This document shows positions 25,538 through 35,048 of a DNA stretch of 64,000 bases, piece after piece. How positions within the stretch are numbered: the stretch's first letter is position 1; every line of letters starts with the position of its first letter. Origin of the DNA: Candidatus Eiseniibacteriota bacterium (lineage in GTDB: Bacteria > Orphanbacterota > Orphanbacteria > Orphanbacterales > Orphanbacteraceae); assembly GCA_029262235.1 (NCBI GenBank), contig JAJCZU010000004.1:707330-771329 (forward strand), read 5' to 3'. Under the pieces are notes generated by a model, which ran no database searches, had not been told where the DNA came from, and saw nothing but the letters and a program-made list of their open reading frames with translations. The position numbers and the translations under genes are program-made.

Positions 25538-27594
25538 TATTCGAGAATCGGCGCGAGATCGTAATCGTCCCAGCCGCGCACATGTTTCGCCACGAGACGG
25601 AAATAATGGTCGTCGCGCGGGGCCGCCCGCCAGAAGAGAAACAGATCACCCAGGTTCTTGAGCGCGGGCAGCGTGTAGTAGTTGATCCCCGGCGGCCCCG
25701 CCTGGAACCACGTTTCGTAGACGCCCCAGATCTTCGGGCGATCCCCGAGTGAGATCGTCGCGACGTAAAGCGGGTCATCGAGCGGAAGCAACACGAGCCG
25801 CAGCGGAATGTGAACCGCGCCGCCCCTCACCCCGTACACCACGTCGTACCCGCCCATGAGCGGCGCGCGCTTCGAGCGACCGAAAATCCATTCCATCTCC
25901 ATCGGATTCCCCGCCGCCGGCTCTCGCCGCACAGTGTCTTCGGGCAGCAGCAGGTACGGCTCGTTCGAGAACTGCGCGAAGCCGATCGGAACGCGATCGT
26001 TCGCGGGCCATGCAAAATCATCCCCGGCGAGAAAGACACGATGATGATTGTGCTGCGCGAGAAGCACGCCGACGGGCTTCCGGTCATGGGCCGAGAGCAC
26101 GACATGCACGGCGCCGTGAATGTCGAGTTCGTGCCACGCATTCGGATCGCCGATCATGGCCCCCACGAAACGCTTCCAGCCCGCAATCTCACGCGGCAAT
26201 CCGCTGTAGGGGAATACGAACGAATACTTTAAGAACAGCAGCGTCTGCGTCGATCCACCCGGCAGCGCGATCGTGTCTTCATAGATGCGTCCGTAAACCG
26301 GGGAAGCCATGCCGCGTTTCGGTTCCGCGATCGCCTCGTACTGCGGAAGCGTGTAGTCGAGATAGTAGTGCGCCGTGTTCTGCACGCGCACGAGGTCGCC
26401 CCTTGTGACAGTGTCGGCAACGACGCGTCGCCCGGCGTCCGCATCGCGCAGTACGCAGCGGGGCAGATAGTCCTCGTAGAAGTCGATCGGACCGTAACTG
26501 CTCGGCGCGAGCCACCCCTCGGGCATGTATCGCTGCAGGAGTTCGATCGTGGCCTGCTCGTTCTGGTCCCACGACTTCATGCGATCCGGCGCGCGCTGGA
26601 ACGATGCGACGAACGAGTCCTCGTCCCGCTTCGTGACGCCCTCGTCCCGCTCTGCGGCGCTCACGATCCCGGGCGCGCCGGCGATCCCGATCGCGACAAG
26701 CACCATCGCCGCCGCACGCGCGCCTCTTCCGCCGAGTGCGCGCTGGATCGCGATCCCCGCTACGATCAGCGTGAGACCCCAGAACGACGAGGGCAGGATG
26801 TCTTCGCCTACGAAACGGTGTACGAAGAAGAGGGAGAGAAAGGGCGAAAGGAACACGAGGTTTCCGATGCGCGCAGTGTGTGAGGTCCAGGTCATGGCCA
26901 TCATCCAGAGCAGGAAGGGGATTCCCATTTCGAAGAGCCCGATATAGACGCCGCCCGCGAATCCGCCCGCGGTGAGCACGCGGTCACCGGTCCAGAGCAG
27001 ATACGCGCCTGTAAGAACAGCGCCCACCCAGAAGTTCGTCATGAGCTTGACCGCCGCCGGCCGCGCGTCGCTCACGTTCAGGATCCAGTACGATGCCCAG
27101 ACCACGGAGCTTCCGACCGCGAGTCCCGCGCCGAGCGGATCGCTGACGTGAAAGCCGAGCAGGTCGCCGCGCGTCGAAATTGTAAGCACGCCGAGAAAAC
27201 TGACGCCGAGACCGAGCATGTGAGCGCGCGTGAGCGATTCCCCGCGAAACACGGCCGCGAGCAGCACGATCATGAGAGGCCACGTGTAGTTCAGGGGCTG
27301 CGCCTCCTGGGCCGGGAGCCGCTCGTAGGCATGAAAGAGAATGACGTAATATAGGAAAGGGTTCAGTAACCCACGCAGGAGGGAGGGGGCGAAAGACGAG
27401 GGATGAATCGCGCGGCGCAGGTCCGCGCGCGAAAAGACCACCCCCGTGAAGAAGAGGGCGGCCGTGAGCGCGGCGAGAAAGAGTGTCATCGCCACGCTCA
27501 GCTGTCGTAACGTAAGCGCAAATGCCGTGGCGGCCGTCGACCACGAAAGCACCGCCCCGAGCGCGAGCATGATGGCGAGTGAGTTCCGTGACAT
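25510..27594 (-). CDS. EamA/DMT-family transporter fused to a large soluble domain
   Basis: The first 300 of 694 residues form a ten-helix drug/metabolite transporter of the EamA type, with two five-helix halves (QPLNYTWPLMIVLLAAVF ends the first). An eleventh hydrophobic stretch (AAAMVLVAIGIAGAPGIVSAA, about 295-315) looks like a signal peptide. After it come about 380 soluble residues with no family I recognise; they contain HYYLDYTLPQYEA, WHELDIHGAVHVVL and AQHNHHRVFL, His-rich stretches that might bind metal. The fusion is continuous in frame, so a ligand-processing or sensing domain may be tied to the carrier. The reading ends in a tandem repeat. Confidence 0.8.
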   Translation of the reverse strand: MSRNSLAIMLALGAVLSWSTAATAFALTLRQLSVAMTLFLAALTAALFFTGVVFSRADLRRAIHPSSFAPSLLRGLLNPFLYYVILFHAYERLPAQEAQPLNYTWPLMIVLLAAVFRGESLTRAHMLGLGVSFLGVLTISTRGDLLGFHVSDPLGAGLAVGSSVVWASYWILNVSDARPAAVKLMTNFWVGAVLTGAYLLWTGDRVLTAGGFAGGVYIGLFEMGIPFLLWMMAMTWTSHTARIGNLVFLSPFLSLFFVHRFVGEDILPSSFWGLTLIVAGIAIQRALGGRGARAAAMVLVAIGIAGAPGIVSAAERDEGVTKRDEDSFVASFQRAPDRMKSWDQNEQATIELLQRYMPEGWLAPSSYGPIDFYEDYLPRCVLRDADAGRRVVADTVTRGDLVRVQNTAHYYLDYTLPQYEAIAEPKRGMASPVYGRIYEDTIALPGGSTQTLLFLKYSFVFPYSGLPREIAGWKRFVGAMIGDPNAWHELDIHGAVHVVLSAHDRKPVGVLLAQHNHHRVFLAGDDFAWPANDRVPIGFAQFSNEPYLLLPEDTVRREPAAGNPMEMEWIFGRSKRAPLMGGYDVVYGVRGGAVHIPLRLVLLPLDDPLYVATISLGDRPKIWGVYETWFQAGPPGINYYTLPALKNLGDLFLFWRAAPRDDHYFRLVAKHVRGWDDYDLAPILEYQRGRWFQR

Positions 27595-27644
27595 GGGGCC
27601 ACGGTACAGCCGTTTCGAGCCGAGAGCAACGAGGAGATCCGAAC

Positions 27645-28880
27645 ATGGCAGGGATTGCGACCGAGCGATACGAATTCACGAACCGGAGCGGCGTGAGCCT
27701 CTCGGGACGCCTGGAGCTGCCCGAAACGCCGCCGCGTTTCTTCGCGCTCTTCGCACACTGTTTCACGTGTTCGAAGGACATTGCCGCGGCTTCCCGCGTG
27801 AGCCGGGCGCTGGCGGCGCGCGGGATCGCGGTGCTTCGGTTCGACTTCACGGGAATCGGAAACAGCGACGGCGACTTCGAGAACACAAGCTTTCAGTCGA
27901 ACGTCGAGGATCTCGTCGACGCGGCGGGCGCGCTGGCGGAATCGCATGAGGCTCCGCGTCTTCTGATCGGCCACAGTCTCGGCGGCGCGGCCGTGATCGT
28001 TGCGGCACGCGGGATCGATCAGGCGCGTGCCGTCGTTACCATCGGCGCGCCGAGCGATACGGAGCACCTGAAAGATCTGTTCGGCGATTCGCTCGCTTCG
28101 ATCGAAAGCGAAGGGTGCGCGCACGTGGACCTCGCGGGACGCTCGTTTCCGATCAGCAAGTCTTTTGTGGACGACCTTGCCAACCACGTCGTGACCGCGG
28201 AGGCGAAGAAGCTGAAGAAGGCGCTTCTCGTGCTGCACTCGCCCGTCGATAACATTGTCGGGATCGAGCACGCGCGTCGTATCTTCGAGGCGGCGCGCCA
28301 CCCGAAGAGCTTTCTGTCGCTCGACGGCGCCGATCATCTATTGAACGATCGCGCGGACTCCCGCTTCGTCGCGGATGTCGTGGCGTCGTGGGCGGAGCGC
28401 TACGCTTCGGAACCGGCCGCAACTTCGCAGGACGAGCAGCCCGCCCCCGCACTCGCGCAGGGCGAGGTGCGCGTCGACGAACTCGGGCCGCACTACACGC
28501 AGGCGATCACTGCGGGGCGTCACCGCATTCTCGCGGACGAACCGCTTCATGTAGGCGGCGGCGATCAGGGAATGACGCCGTACGATCTGCTGCTTGCCGC
28601 GCTCGGCACATGCACTTCGATGACGCTTCGGCTCTATGCCGACCGCAAGCAGTGGCCCCTGACCGGTGTCTCCGTGTCGCTCCAGCACGGCCATGTGTAT
28701 GCGAACGACTGCGCCGAATGCGCCTCCACCGAGGGAAAGGTGGACCGGATCGAGCGCGTGCTCTCGATCGAGGGCGATCTGACCGACGAACAGCGCGCGC
28801 GCCTGCTCGAGATCGCGAACAAGTGCCCCGTGCACCGGTCGCTGCTCTCCGAAACCGTGATCCCGACGCGCATGGCGTGA
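27645..28880 (+). CDS. bifunctional alpha/beta-hydrolase / OsmC-family protein
   Basis: A 411-residue two-domain protein known as a fused family. The N-terminal domain (1-255) is an alpha/beta hydrolase with nucleophile elbow GHSLGG and a late catalytic His in GADHLL. The C-terminal domain (about 270-411) is OsmC/Ohr-like, with the two redox cysteines in LGTCTSMTLR and NKCPVHRSL. The OsmC part should reduce organic hydroperoxides with thiols; the hydrolase could release the acyl group or peroxidised lipid. The ATG at 27645 follows GAGGAG; an in-frame earlier start is a shadow of the divergent gene. Fits the lipid-rich metabolism seen elsewhere in the window. Confidence 0.92.
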   Translation: MAGIATERYEFTNRSGVSLSGRLELPETPPRFFALFAHCFTCSKDIAAASRVSRALAARGIAVLRFDFTGIGNSDGDFENTSFQSNVEDLVDAAGALAESHEAPRLLIGHSLGGAAVIVAARGIDQARAVVTIGAPSDTEHLKDLFGDSLASIESEGCAHVDLAGRSFPISKSFVDDLANHVVTAEAKKLKKALLVLHSPVDNIVGIEHARRIFEAARHPKSFLSLDGADHLLNDRADSRFVADVVASWAERYASEPAATSQDEQPAPALAQGEVRVDELGPHYTQAITAGRHRILADEPLHVGGGDQGMTPYDLLLAALGTCTSMTLRLYADRKQWPLTGVSVSLQHGHVYANDCAECASTEGKVDRIERVLSIEGDLTDEQRARLLEIANKCPVHRSLLSETVIPTRMA

Positions 28881-28895
28881 GAGAGGGCCGCGTGT

Positions 28896-28904
28896 GTTAG
28901 AATG
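28896..28904 (+). promoter_or_regulatory. extended -10 promoter of the Kelch-protein gene
   Basis: TG-T-TAGAAT matches the extended -10 form at all but one base. A start near 28911 would leave a leader of only about 11 bases to the ATG at 28922, or about 23 to the TTG at 28934. Confidence 0.5.
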
Positions 28905-28921
28905 ATGGTTGCCCCCACTGC

Positions 28922-30310
28922 ATGGAGAACCCGTTGAACCGACCCAATCTCGCCCTGCGAACACGTTTCGCCCTTTCCCTGGTCACAGCCCTGCTGCTGA
29001 CGACCCCCGCCTACTCCGCGAACTGGCAGGGCCACGCGCCGCTCCCCGAGCCGCTCGGGAACAACGCGGTTACGGGGCACACGTTCGGCGACACGTGCTA
29101 CATCTATTCGTTCATGGGAATCGACACGACGAAGATCTGGTCGGGGGTTTCGCAGTCCGCGTACCGTCTGAACACAGTGACGAACCAGTGGCAGACGCTC
29201 CCGGACGTGCCCGGCCCGCTCGGCAGGATCGCGGCACTCGCGGTCGGATGCGGCGACAAAGTGTATCTCTTCGGCGGCTATACGGTGGCGATGTCGGGCA
29301 CGGAAATCTCGCTCGACGCGGTCGACATCTTCGACCCGGCCACGCTGACGTGGAGTGCGGGCGCCCCGATTCCCGTGCCCGTCGACGACATGGTGGGCGG
29401 CGCATGGCGCGACACGCTCGTGTATCTCGTTTCCGGCTGGTCGCAGACCGGCAACATCACGAACACGCAGGTCTACTCGCCTTCGAACGACTCGTGGGAT
29501 CAGGCGACTCCGTTTCCGACCGAAGGCACATTCGGCGGAGCGGGCGGCGTTGTCGGCGATTTTCTCGTATACGCTGACGGCGTGAAGGGGAACTTCCTGA
29601 TGCGAAACCGGGTTCATCGCGGCGCGATCGATCCGGGAAATCCGCTCGTCGTTACATGGAACGGCTCGGGCAAACACGCGGGCCCCGCTCTCTATCGCAT
29701 GGCGTCGGGGACGACCGACAGCCTTCGCATGATCTTCTCCGGCGGCACCGACAATCCATACAACTTCGACGGCATCGGCTATAACAGCGTGCCCTCGGAA
29801 CCGGTCGGCACCACGTGGTCATACTTCCCATCGACCGAAGTGGAAATCTTTCACGAAGACAAACTGACGTCCACGATGGACCATCGCGGTTTCGCGCGTT
29901 GCGGCAACAGACTCTACATAGCGGGAGGGATGGAAACGGGCCAGGCCGTTACGGATCTCGTGGAGAGCTATCTGCCCGACATCGCGACGGGCGTTGCGTC
30001 GCCCGAAGCCGCGGGCGAAGGAGCGTCCGGTCCGCGATACGACGTCTCTGAAATCGCCAGTTTCCCGAACCCGGCCTCGCGAGTGGCGCATTTTTCGTCA
30101 CCCGAGCGCGTCGTTCTGCGCGACGCGGCAGTTTACGATCTGCGCGGACGCCGTGTTCGCAGCTTCTCGAACGAAACTCTCGCGGCGCAGTCCGGGTTCG
30201 AGTGGGATCTGCGCGATGACGCGGGCCGGCGTGTCCCGGCCGGCGCCTATTTTCTGCGCGGCCGCGTATTCGAACGCAACGTGCAGCGGAAAATCACGGT
30301 CGTCGACTAG
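28922..30310 (+). CDS. secreted Kelch-repeat protein with FlgD/T9SS-like C-terminus
   Basis: The 462-residue protein has a signal peptide (ALSLVTALLLTTPAYSA) and about five Kelch units with the GG-x5-Y-x6-W-like pattern (VYLFGGYTV, VYLVSGWSQT, LYIAGGMETG), giving a beta-propeller. The final 80 residues (FPNPASRVAHFSSPE, AVYDLRGRRVRSF, WDLRDDAGRRVPAGAYFLRG) match the C-terminal module of the BNR protein. It is exported; function is unknown. The annotated ATG lacks a ribosome site, whereas GGAG (28924-28927) lies six bases before an in-frame TTG at 28934, which may be the real start. Confidence 0.82.
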   Translation: MENPLNRPNLALRTRFALSLVTALLLTTPAYSANWQGHAPLPEPLGNNAVTGHTFGDTCYIYSFMGIDTTKIWSGVSQSAYRLNTVTNQWQTLPDVPGPLGRIAALAVGCGDKVYLFGGYTVAMSGTEISLDAVDIFDPATLTWSAGAPIPVPVDDMVGGAWRDTLVYLVSGWSQTGNITNTQVYSPSNDSWDQATPFPTEGTFGGAGGVVGDFLVYADGVKGNFLMRNRVHRGAIDPGNPLVVTWNGSGKHAGPALYRMASGTTDSLRMIFSGGTDNPYNFDGIGYNSVPSEPVGTTWSYFPSTEVEIFHEDKLTSTMDHRGFARCGNRLYIAGGMETGQAVTDLVESYLPDIATGVASPEAAGEGASGPRYDVSEIASFPNPASRVAHFSSPERVVLRDAAVYDLRGRRVRSFSNETLAAQSGFEWDLRDDAGRRVPAGAYFLRGRVFERNVQRKITVVD

Positions 30311-30311
30311 G

Positions 30312-30335
30312 AGTCGACGACGGGAGTCGTCGACT
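30312..30335. terminator. hairpin between convergent Kelch and peptidase genes
   Basis: A perfect ten-base stem AGTCGACGAC / GTCGTCGACT around GGGA. GTCGTCGACT also occurs just before it at 30299-30308, so the middle arm can pair with either copy. No T run follows on the plus strand. It is the only structure in the 49-bp gap between the two stops. Confidence 0.45.
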
Positions 30336-30359
30336 AGTCATTCGATTCTGTCGAGCTTC

Positions 30360-32528
30360 TCAGATTCCTTCGCCCGTCTCGCCCATCTCATACAATAGAA
30401 ACGCCCACGCGTCGCCGATTTCGTCGATGATTTTCGATGTCGGCTTCCCGCGACCGTGCCCTGCGTCACGCTCGACACGGATCAGGATCGGATTGTCTCC
30501 ACCCTGCGCCTTCTGCGCCGCGGCCGTGAACTTGAACGAATGCGAAGGAACCACGCGATCGTCGTGATCGCCCGTCGTGATGAAGAGGGAGGGGTAGTGC
30601 GTTCCCTCTTTCAGATTATGGAGCGGCGAGTACGCGTAGAGCGCCGGGAACTGTTCCGCATTCTCCGCGCTCCCGTAATCGGAAGTCCACGCCCAGCCGA
30701 TCGTGAACTTCTGGAAGCGGAGCATGTCGAGTACCCCCACGGCGATCAGGCTCGCGCGGAACAGGTCCGGTCGCTGGATCGCGCAGACTGCCGCCAGCAG
30801 TCCGCCGTTACTCCCGCCGCCGATCGCGAGCCTGGGTGTCGATGTATATCCCTCGCGGATCAGATGTTCGCCGGCCGCGATGAAGTCGTCGAACGTATTC
30901 TGCTTCCTGTCGAGCATGCCCGCTTCATGCCAGGCCCGGCCGTATTCTCCGCCGCCACGCAGGCACGCGAGCGCGAATACGCCGCCCATTTCGACCCACT
31001 CGAGACGCGTCGTGCTGAACGACGGGGTCTGCTTCGTATTGAAACCGCCGTACCCGTGCAGATACGTGGGGTTCATGCCGTCCCGCACGAGGCCCTTCTT
31101 GTGCACGATGAATACAGGGACGCGCGTGCCGTCCTTGCTTTCGTAAAACTCCTGGGCGATCACGAAGGAATCGGGGTCGATATCGACATCGGATTTCTTG
31201 AACACGCGGCTTTCGCCGGTCTCGAGGTCGCACGAGTAGAGCGTGAGCGGATACGTGAACGACATGAACGAGTAGACGAATCTCTTCGACTTCGCATCAC
31301 CATAAATGCTGCGCACGGTACCGAGCGCGGGGAGTGCGACTTCGCGCACCGTATCTCCCGTTGCGCTGAAGAGCGTGAGCCTGCTTGTCGCATCCACGAG
31401 GCGCTCCACAAGAAACTGCCCGCCCGTGAAGTCGGCCTTGCTGATGACGTTCGCCGTTTCCGCGACGATCTCGCGCGTTTTCAGCGTTTCACTCCCGACG
31501 TTTGCTGCGATCAGCTTCCCGTTCGGCGCGTCCCGGTCTGTCAGGAAGTACAGTTCGTCCCCTTCGCCGCCCAGAAACTCGTAGCGCGCCTCGAAACCGC
31601 CGAACAGTATCCGCGGCGTCCAGTCTTCGCCCCGTAGATCCGCAATGGCGATTTCGAACTTGCGCGCGGATCCCTTCCATACCCGCACGACGAGATAGCG
31701 GCCGTCATCGGAAACAAACGGCTCGAAGCCGAGTTCGACGTTTTCAGGGCGCTCATAGACGAGAACGTCCCTCGCCTGCGGCGTCCCCACTTCATGATAG
31801 AAGAGGCGCATGCCTCTCACCTGCTCTTCGAATTCGTCCCCTTCGGTCGGCGCGGCGTAGCGGCCGTAGAAGAAGCCGCGGCTGTCGCCTGTCCATGCCG
31901 GAACGATGAACTTCACCCATTCGAGCTTGTCTTCGAAGTCTTCTCCCGTTTCGACGTTTCGCACATAGAATGTCTGCCAGTCCGATCCCGACTGCGTGAG
32001 CGAGTAGGCTACGAGTTTGCCGTTCGGGCTGTACTCGAGATAGCTGAGTGCGGTCGTGCCGTCTTCGGAGAGCGTGTTGGGGTCGATCAGGACCCGGGGG
32101 GCGCCTTGCAGGCCGTCCTGATACATCAGTACCGACTGATTCTGCAGGCCGGTCTTCTCATAGTAGAAACAGCGGTCGCCCCGCGTAACGGGCGTGTTGT
32201 AACGCGTGTAGTCGAGGCGAGCGCGCAGTCGTTCTTTGATGGCGTCGCGAAACGGGATCCGGCTCAGGTATTCGTTTGTGACCGCGTTCTGCGCGTCGAC
32301 CCAGTCGGACGTTTCCTTCGAATCGAGATCCTCGAGCCACCGGTACGGGTCGGCAACCGGCGTTCCGTGATAGTCCTCGACGACGTCTCCCATGCGTGTT
32401 GCGGGATAGTGGAGCGTGGCCGTGGCGTGCGGAACGGCATCGGCCGTTGCCGGCTGCGCGCAGACGATCGTCGTCTGCAGAGCGGCGCCGGTCATAAGGG
32501 CGGCAGTGATAAATACAGAAAGCTTCAT
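30360..32528 (-). CDS. prolyl oligopeptidase, family S9A
   Basis: A 722-residue exported enzyme (signal peptide ending near VCAQ) that cuts short peptides after proline. The N-terminal part has the YRWLEDLDS motif and a seven-bladed propeller. The C-terminal alpha/beta-hydrolase domain holds the triad: Ser in GGGSNGGLL, Asp in TTGDHDDRVVP, His in RDAGHGRGKP. Length and all motifs fit the family, so it should be active. An export signal is common in environmental bacterial members. GAGAGG precedes the ATG and an extended -10 promoter is present. Monocistronic and convergent with the Kelch gene. Confidence 0.95.
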   Translation of the reverse strand: MKLSVFITAALMTGAALQTTIVCAQPATADAVPHATATLHYPATRMGDVVEDYHGTPVADPYRWLEDLDSKETSDWVDAQNAVTNEYLSRIPFRDAIKERLRARLDYTRYNTPVTRGDRCFYYEKTGLQNQSVLMYQDGLQGAPRVLIDPNTLSEDGTTALSYLEYSPNGKLVAYSLTQSGSDWQTFYVRNVETGEDFEDKLEWVKFIVPAWTGDSRGFFYGRYAAPTEGDEFEEQVRGMRLFYHEVGTPQARDVLVYERPENVELGFEPFVSDDGRYLVVRVWKGSARKFEIAIADLRGEDWTPRILFGGFEARYEFLGGEGDELYFLTDRDAPNGKLIAANVGSETLKTREIVAETANVISKADFTGGQFLVERLVDATSRLTLFSATGDTVREVALPALGTVRSIYGDAKSKRFVYSFMSFTYPLTLYSCDLETGESRVFKKSDVDIDPDSFVIAQEFYESKDGTRVPVFIVHKKGLVRDGMNPTYLHGYGGFNTKQTPSFSTTRLEWVEMGGVFALACLRGGGEYGRAWHEAGMLDRKQNTFDDFIAAGEHLIREGYTSTPRLAIGGGSNGGLLAAVCAIQRPDLFRASLIAVGVLDMLRFQKFTIGWAWTSDYGSAENAEQFPALYAYSPLHNLKEGTHYPSLFITTGDHDDRVVPSHSFKFTAAAQKAQGGDNPILIRVERDAGHGRGKPTSKIIDEIGDAWAFLLYEMGETGEGI

Positions 32529-32583
32529 GTTTCATCCTCTCGACAGGATTGGAACGATTTTCGGCAGGCAGGTTCAGGTCCGA

Positions 32584-32592
32584 ATGATAGCA
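32584..32592 (-). promoter_or_regulatory. extended -10 promoter of the prolyl oligopeptidase gene
   Basis: On the minus strand TG-C-TATCAT is an extended -10 with one mismatch; a four-of-six -35 (TCGACC) lies 18 bases upstream. The start would be near 32577, giving a leader of about 49 bases. The site lies between the peptidase start and the end of the pyruvate kinase gene. Confidence 0.5.
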
Positions 32593-32613
32593 CGCACCCC
32601 GGAAACGGTCGAA

Positions 32614-34056
32614 TCAGGCAACGGATACCTTGATCAGATTGGTCGTGCCGGGCATATCCAGAGGAAGGCCGGCCGTGATGACGACGCGATCGCCCTTCCT
32701 CACCAGCTTGTGCTTGAGTGCGAGCGCAATCGACTCCGCTTCCACGTCGTCCACGTTGCGATTCTCAATGGCGAGGGGCACGCAGCCCCATACGAGCGCG
32801 AGGCGCCGGTACGTGTGCGGGTCGGGTGTGGCGGCGATGATCGGCTTGCGCGGACGGTACTTCGCGATCAGGTGCGTCGTGCTCCCGGAAAGCGTGCATG
32901 TAATGATCGCGCCCGCGTCGATCGCGGCCGCCATTTCGCACGATGCCTTCGCCACGGCTTCTTCCGGGCTCAGCCTTCCGCCCGACGTGTAGTGGTGCTT
33001 CCATGCGTCGAACGGGAAGATGGTTTCGATGTCGCGCGCGATCTTCGACATCATCTTGACGGTTTCTACGGGATAGCGGCCGGCGGCGGTCTCTTCGGAG
33101 AGCATGATGCCGTTGCTGCCGTCCAGAATCGCGTTCGCGACGTCGCTCACTTCCGCGCGCGTCGGGCGCGGCTGCTCGACCATCGACTTCAGCATCTGCG
33201 TAGCCGTGATTACGGGCTTCCCCGCCCAGTTCGTTTCCTCGATGATGCGCTTCTGCCGGCGCGGCACCTGTTCGACCGGAATCTCGACGCCGAGATCGCC
33301 GCGCGCCACCATGATTCCTTCGACGCTGTCGAGAATTTCGCTGAAACAGTCGAGCGCTTCAAACTTTTCGATCTTCGCGATCAGAGGCACGGGCTTCGGG
33401 TTGCCGATCTCCCGTTTCAGGAACGAACGCACTTCGCGAATGTCATCGGGGTTGCGAACGAACGAAACGGCGACGTAGTCGACCCCCTGGCTCAGACCGA
33501 ACAGAAGGTCGGCGCGATCCTTCCTGCTCAGGATCGGGGCTTTGATCGGCGTGTTGGGGAGATTGATGCCCTTGTGCGAAGTGAGCGGCCCGCCGACGAG
33601 AATGCGCGCCGTAATCGTTTCGGCGTCGACATGTTCGGCTTCGAGCTGGAGCGAACCGTCGCTGACGTAGATGAGGTCGCCGACGGTGACTTCATTCGGC
33701 AGGGCCGGGTACGTGAGCGAGACTTCCGATTTGTCGCCGGGTACGTTGCGACTCGTGAAGCGGAACAGGTCCCCTTCATCGAGATGCACGACGCCTTCGG
33801 CGATCGGTCCGGTTCGAATTTTGGGGCCGGCCAGATCCTGCAGAATCGCGACCGCGACGTTTCGCTTTTTTGCGTGTTTCCGAATGAGCCGAATGACTTC
33901 GCCGTGCTCTTCGTGCGTCCCGTGCGAGAAGTTGAGTCGGGCGACGTTCATCCCTGCGTCGATCAGCTGCCCGAGCTTCTTGTCCGATGCCGACGAGGGC
34001 CCGATCGTGCAGACTATCTTCGTACGTCTCAAGCGGTTCCCTTCGTGCGTTTCCAT
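32614..34056 (-). CDS. pyk: pyruvate kinase
   Basis: A 480-residue glycolytic enzyme that makes pyruvate and ATP from phosphoenolpyruvate and ADP. The N-terminus reads RRTKIVCTIGPSS and MNVARLNFSHGTHEEH; the active-site loop is IMVARGDLGVEIP with the KIEKFEAL lysine and the TATQMLKSM helix. The C-terminal effector domain ends with TTNLIKVSVA. The ATG at 34056 gives the standard N-terminus, and the open extension upstream is not family-like. Its start overlaps the end of the epimerase-like gene by 28 bp, so it is probably read with the upstream run of genes starting at 38446. Confidence 0.97.
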   Translation of the reverse strand: METHEGNRLRRTKIVCTIGPSSASDKKLGQLIDAGMNVARLNFSHGTHEEHGEVIRLIRKHAKKRNVAVAILQDLAGPKIRTGPIAEGVVHLDEGDLFRFTSRNVPGDKSEVSLTYPALPNEVTVGDLIYVSDGSLQLEAEHVDAETITARILVGGPLTSHKGINLPNTPIKAPILSRKDRADLLFGLSQGVDYVAVSFVRNPDDIREVRSFLKREIGNPKPVPLIAKIEKFEALDCFSEILDSVEGIMVARGDLGVEIPVEQVPRRQKRIIEETNWAGKPVITATQMLKSMVEQPRPTRAEVSDVANAILDGSNGIMLSEETAAGRYPVETVKMMSKIARDIETIFPFDAWKHHYTSGGRLSPEEAVAKASCEMAAAIDAGAIITCTLSGSTTHLIAKYRPRKPIIAATPDPHTYRRLALVWGCVPLAIENRNVDDVEAESIALALKHKLVRKGDRVVITAGLPLDMPGTTNLIKVSVA

Positions 34057-35048
34057 TCGCCCAGGAGCTCCTGCTCCCGTTTGCGATCCAGGCCGGCCTT
34101 CCACGCATAGTCGTCAGGGCGGCTGCCGGCCCACGCGAGTGTATCACGCACGGTTTCCGAAAGCGGACGAAACGCGAGGCCATGGGCGATTCCGCGCGAG
34201 CAGTCGATGTGGAAGAAGCCCGCGTTGTCGGGAGATTCGGGGAGCCAGAGCGGAAGGTGGCTCCACGGCTCCACTTTTCGTTCCGTCAGAAACGATTCGT
34301 CGACCCACTCGAAACGAGCGTCGCTTTTCGCGACTTCACGACACGTATTCACAATTGCGTCCATCGTGTGGGGGGCGGCGGGACCGGTCGCGTTGTAGAC
34401 TCCGTCGCGGTTCGCTTCGATCGCGTCCAGCGTGAAGTTCGCGAGGTCGCGCGCGTCGATGAACTGGTTCGGACGTTCCCTGCGGCCCGGTACGAGTACT
34501 TCGCCCCCCTCGGCGATGCGCGAAACCCAGTACGTGAAGCGATCGGTCGGGTCGTGCGGTCCGACGACGAGCCCGGGACGCACGATCAGCGCGCGCTCGG
34601 CATACGCGTCCTGCACCACGTTCTCACACAGAACTTTGAGTGGCCCGTACGAGCCCCCCGTAATCTGTTCGGTCGCGGGATCCTCGAGGTCAGCCGCGCC
34701 GTAAAGCGTGCCGTTCTCGTTGATCCCCGGCGTGCTCGTGTCCTTGAAGACCGAGATCGTGGAGATGAACGCGTACCGTTTCACGCGGTCGCGCAGAAAG
34801 TCGACGCTGTAGCGCACGATCCGCGGCACGTACCCGCACGTGTCGATCACCGCGTCCCATTTCCCGTCGCCGAGGAGCCCGAGGTCCTTTTCGCGGTCTC
34901 CCTGCACGGTCGTCTGATCCGGGAACAGCCCCGGGTTCGATTCGCCCCGATGAAAAATCGTGAGTTCATGTCCGCGGCGCACGGCCTCGTCCACGATGGC
35001 GCGCCCTACGAAACGTGTTCCGCCCAGTACGAGTAGTTTCATTCTCAT
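34029..35048 (-). CDS. NAD-dependent epimerase/reductase-like extended SDR
   Basis: A 339-residue extended SDR. The cofactor motif is LVLGGTRFVGRAI (GGTxFVG type), the active site carries SYGPLK (Y-x3-K) and the substrate region QFIDARDLA and GVYNATGP. This pattern occurs in chloroplast CSP41-like and isoflavone-reductase-like SDRs as well as sugar epimerases, so the substrate is unknown. Its ATG overlaps the stop of the preceding gene as ATGA, and its end overlaps the pyruvate kinase start, so expression is coupled at both ends. Confidence 0.85.
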   Translation of the reverse strand: MRMKLLVLGGTRFVGRAIVDEAVRRGHELTIFHRGESNPGLFPDQTTVQGDREKDLGLLGDGKWDAVIDTCGYVPRIVRYSVDFLRDRVKRYAFISTISVFKDTSTPGINENGTLYGAADLEDPATEQITGGSYGPLKVLCENVVQDAYAERALIVRPGLVVGPHDPTDRFTYWVSRIAEGGEVLVPGRRERPNQFIDARDLANFTLDAIEANRDGVYNATGPAAPHTMDAIVNTCREVAKSDARFEWVDESFLTERKVEPWSHLPLWLPESPDNAGFFHIDCSRGIAHGLAFRPLSETVRDTLAWAGSRPDDYAWKAGLDRKREQELLGEWKRTKGTA

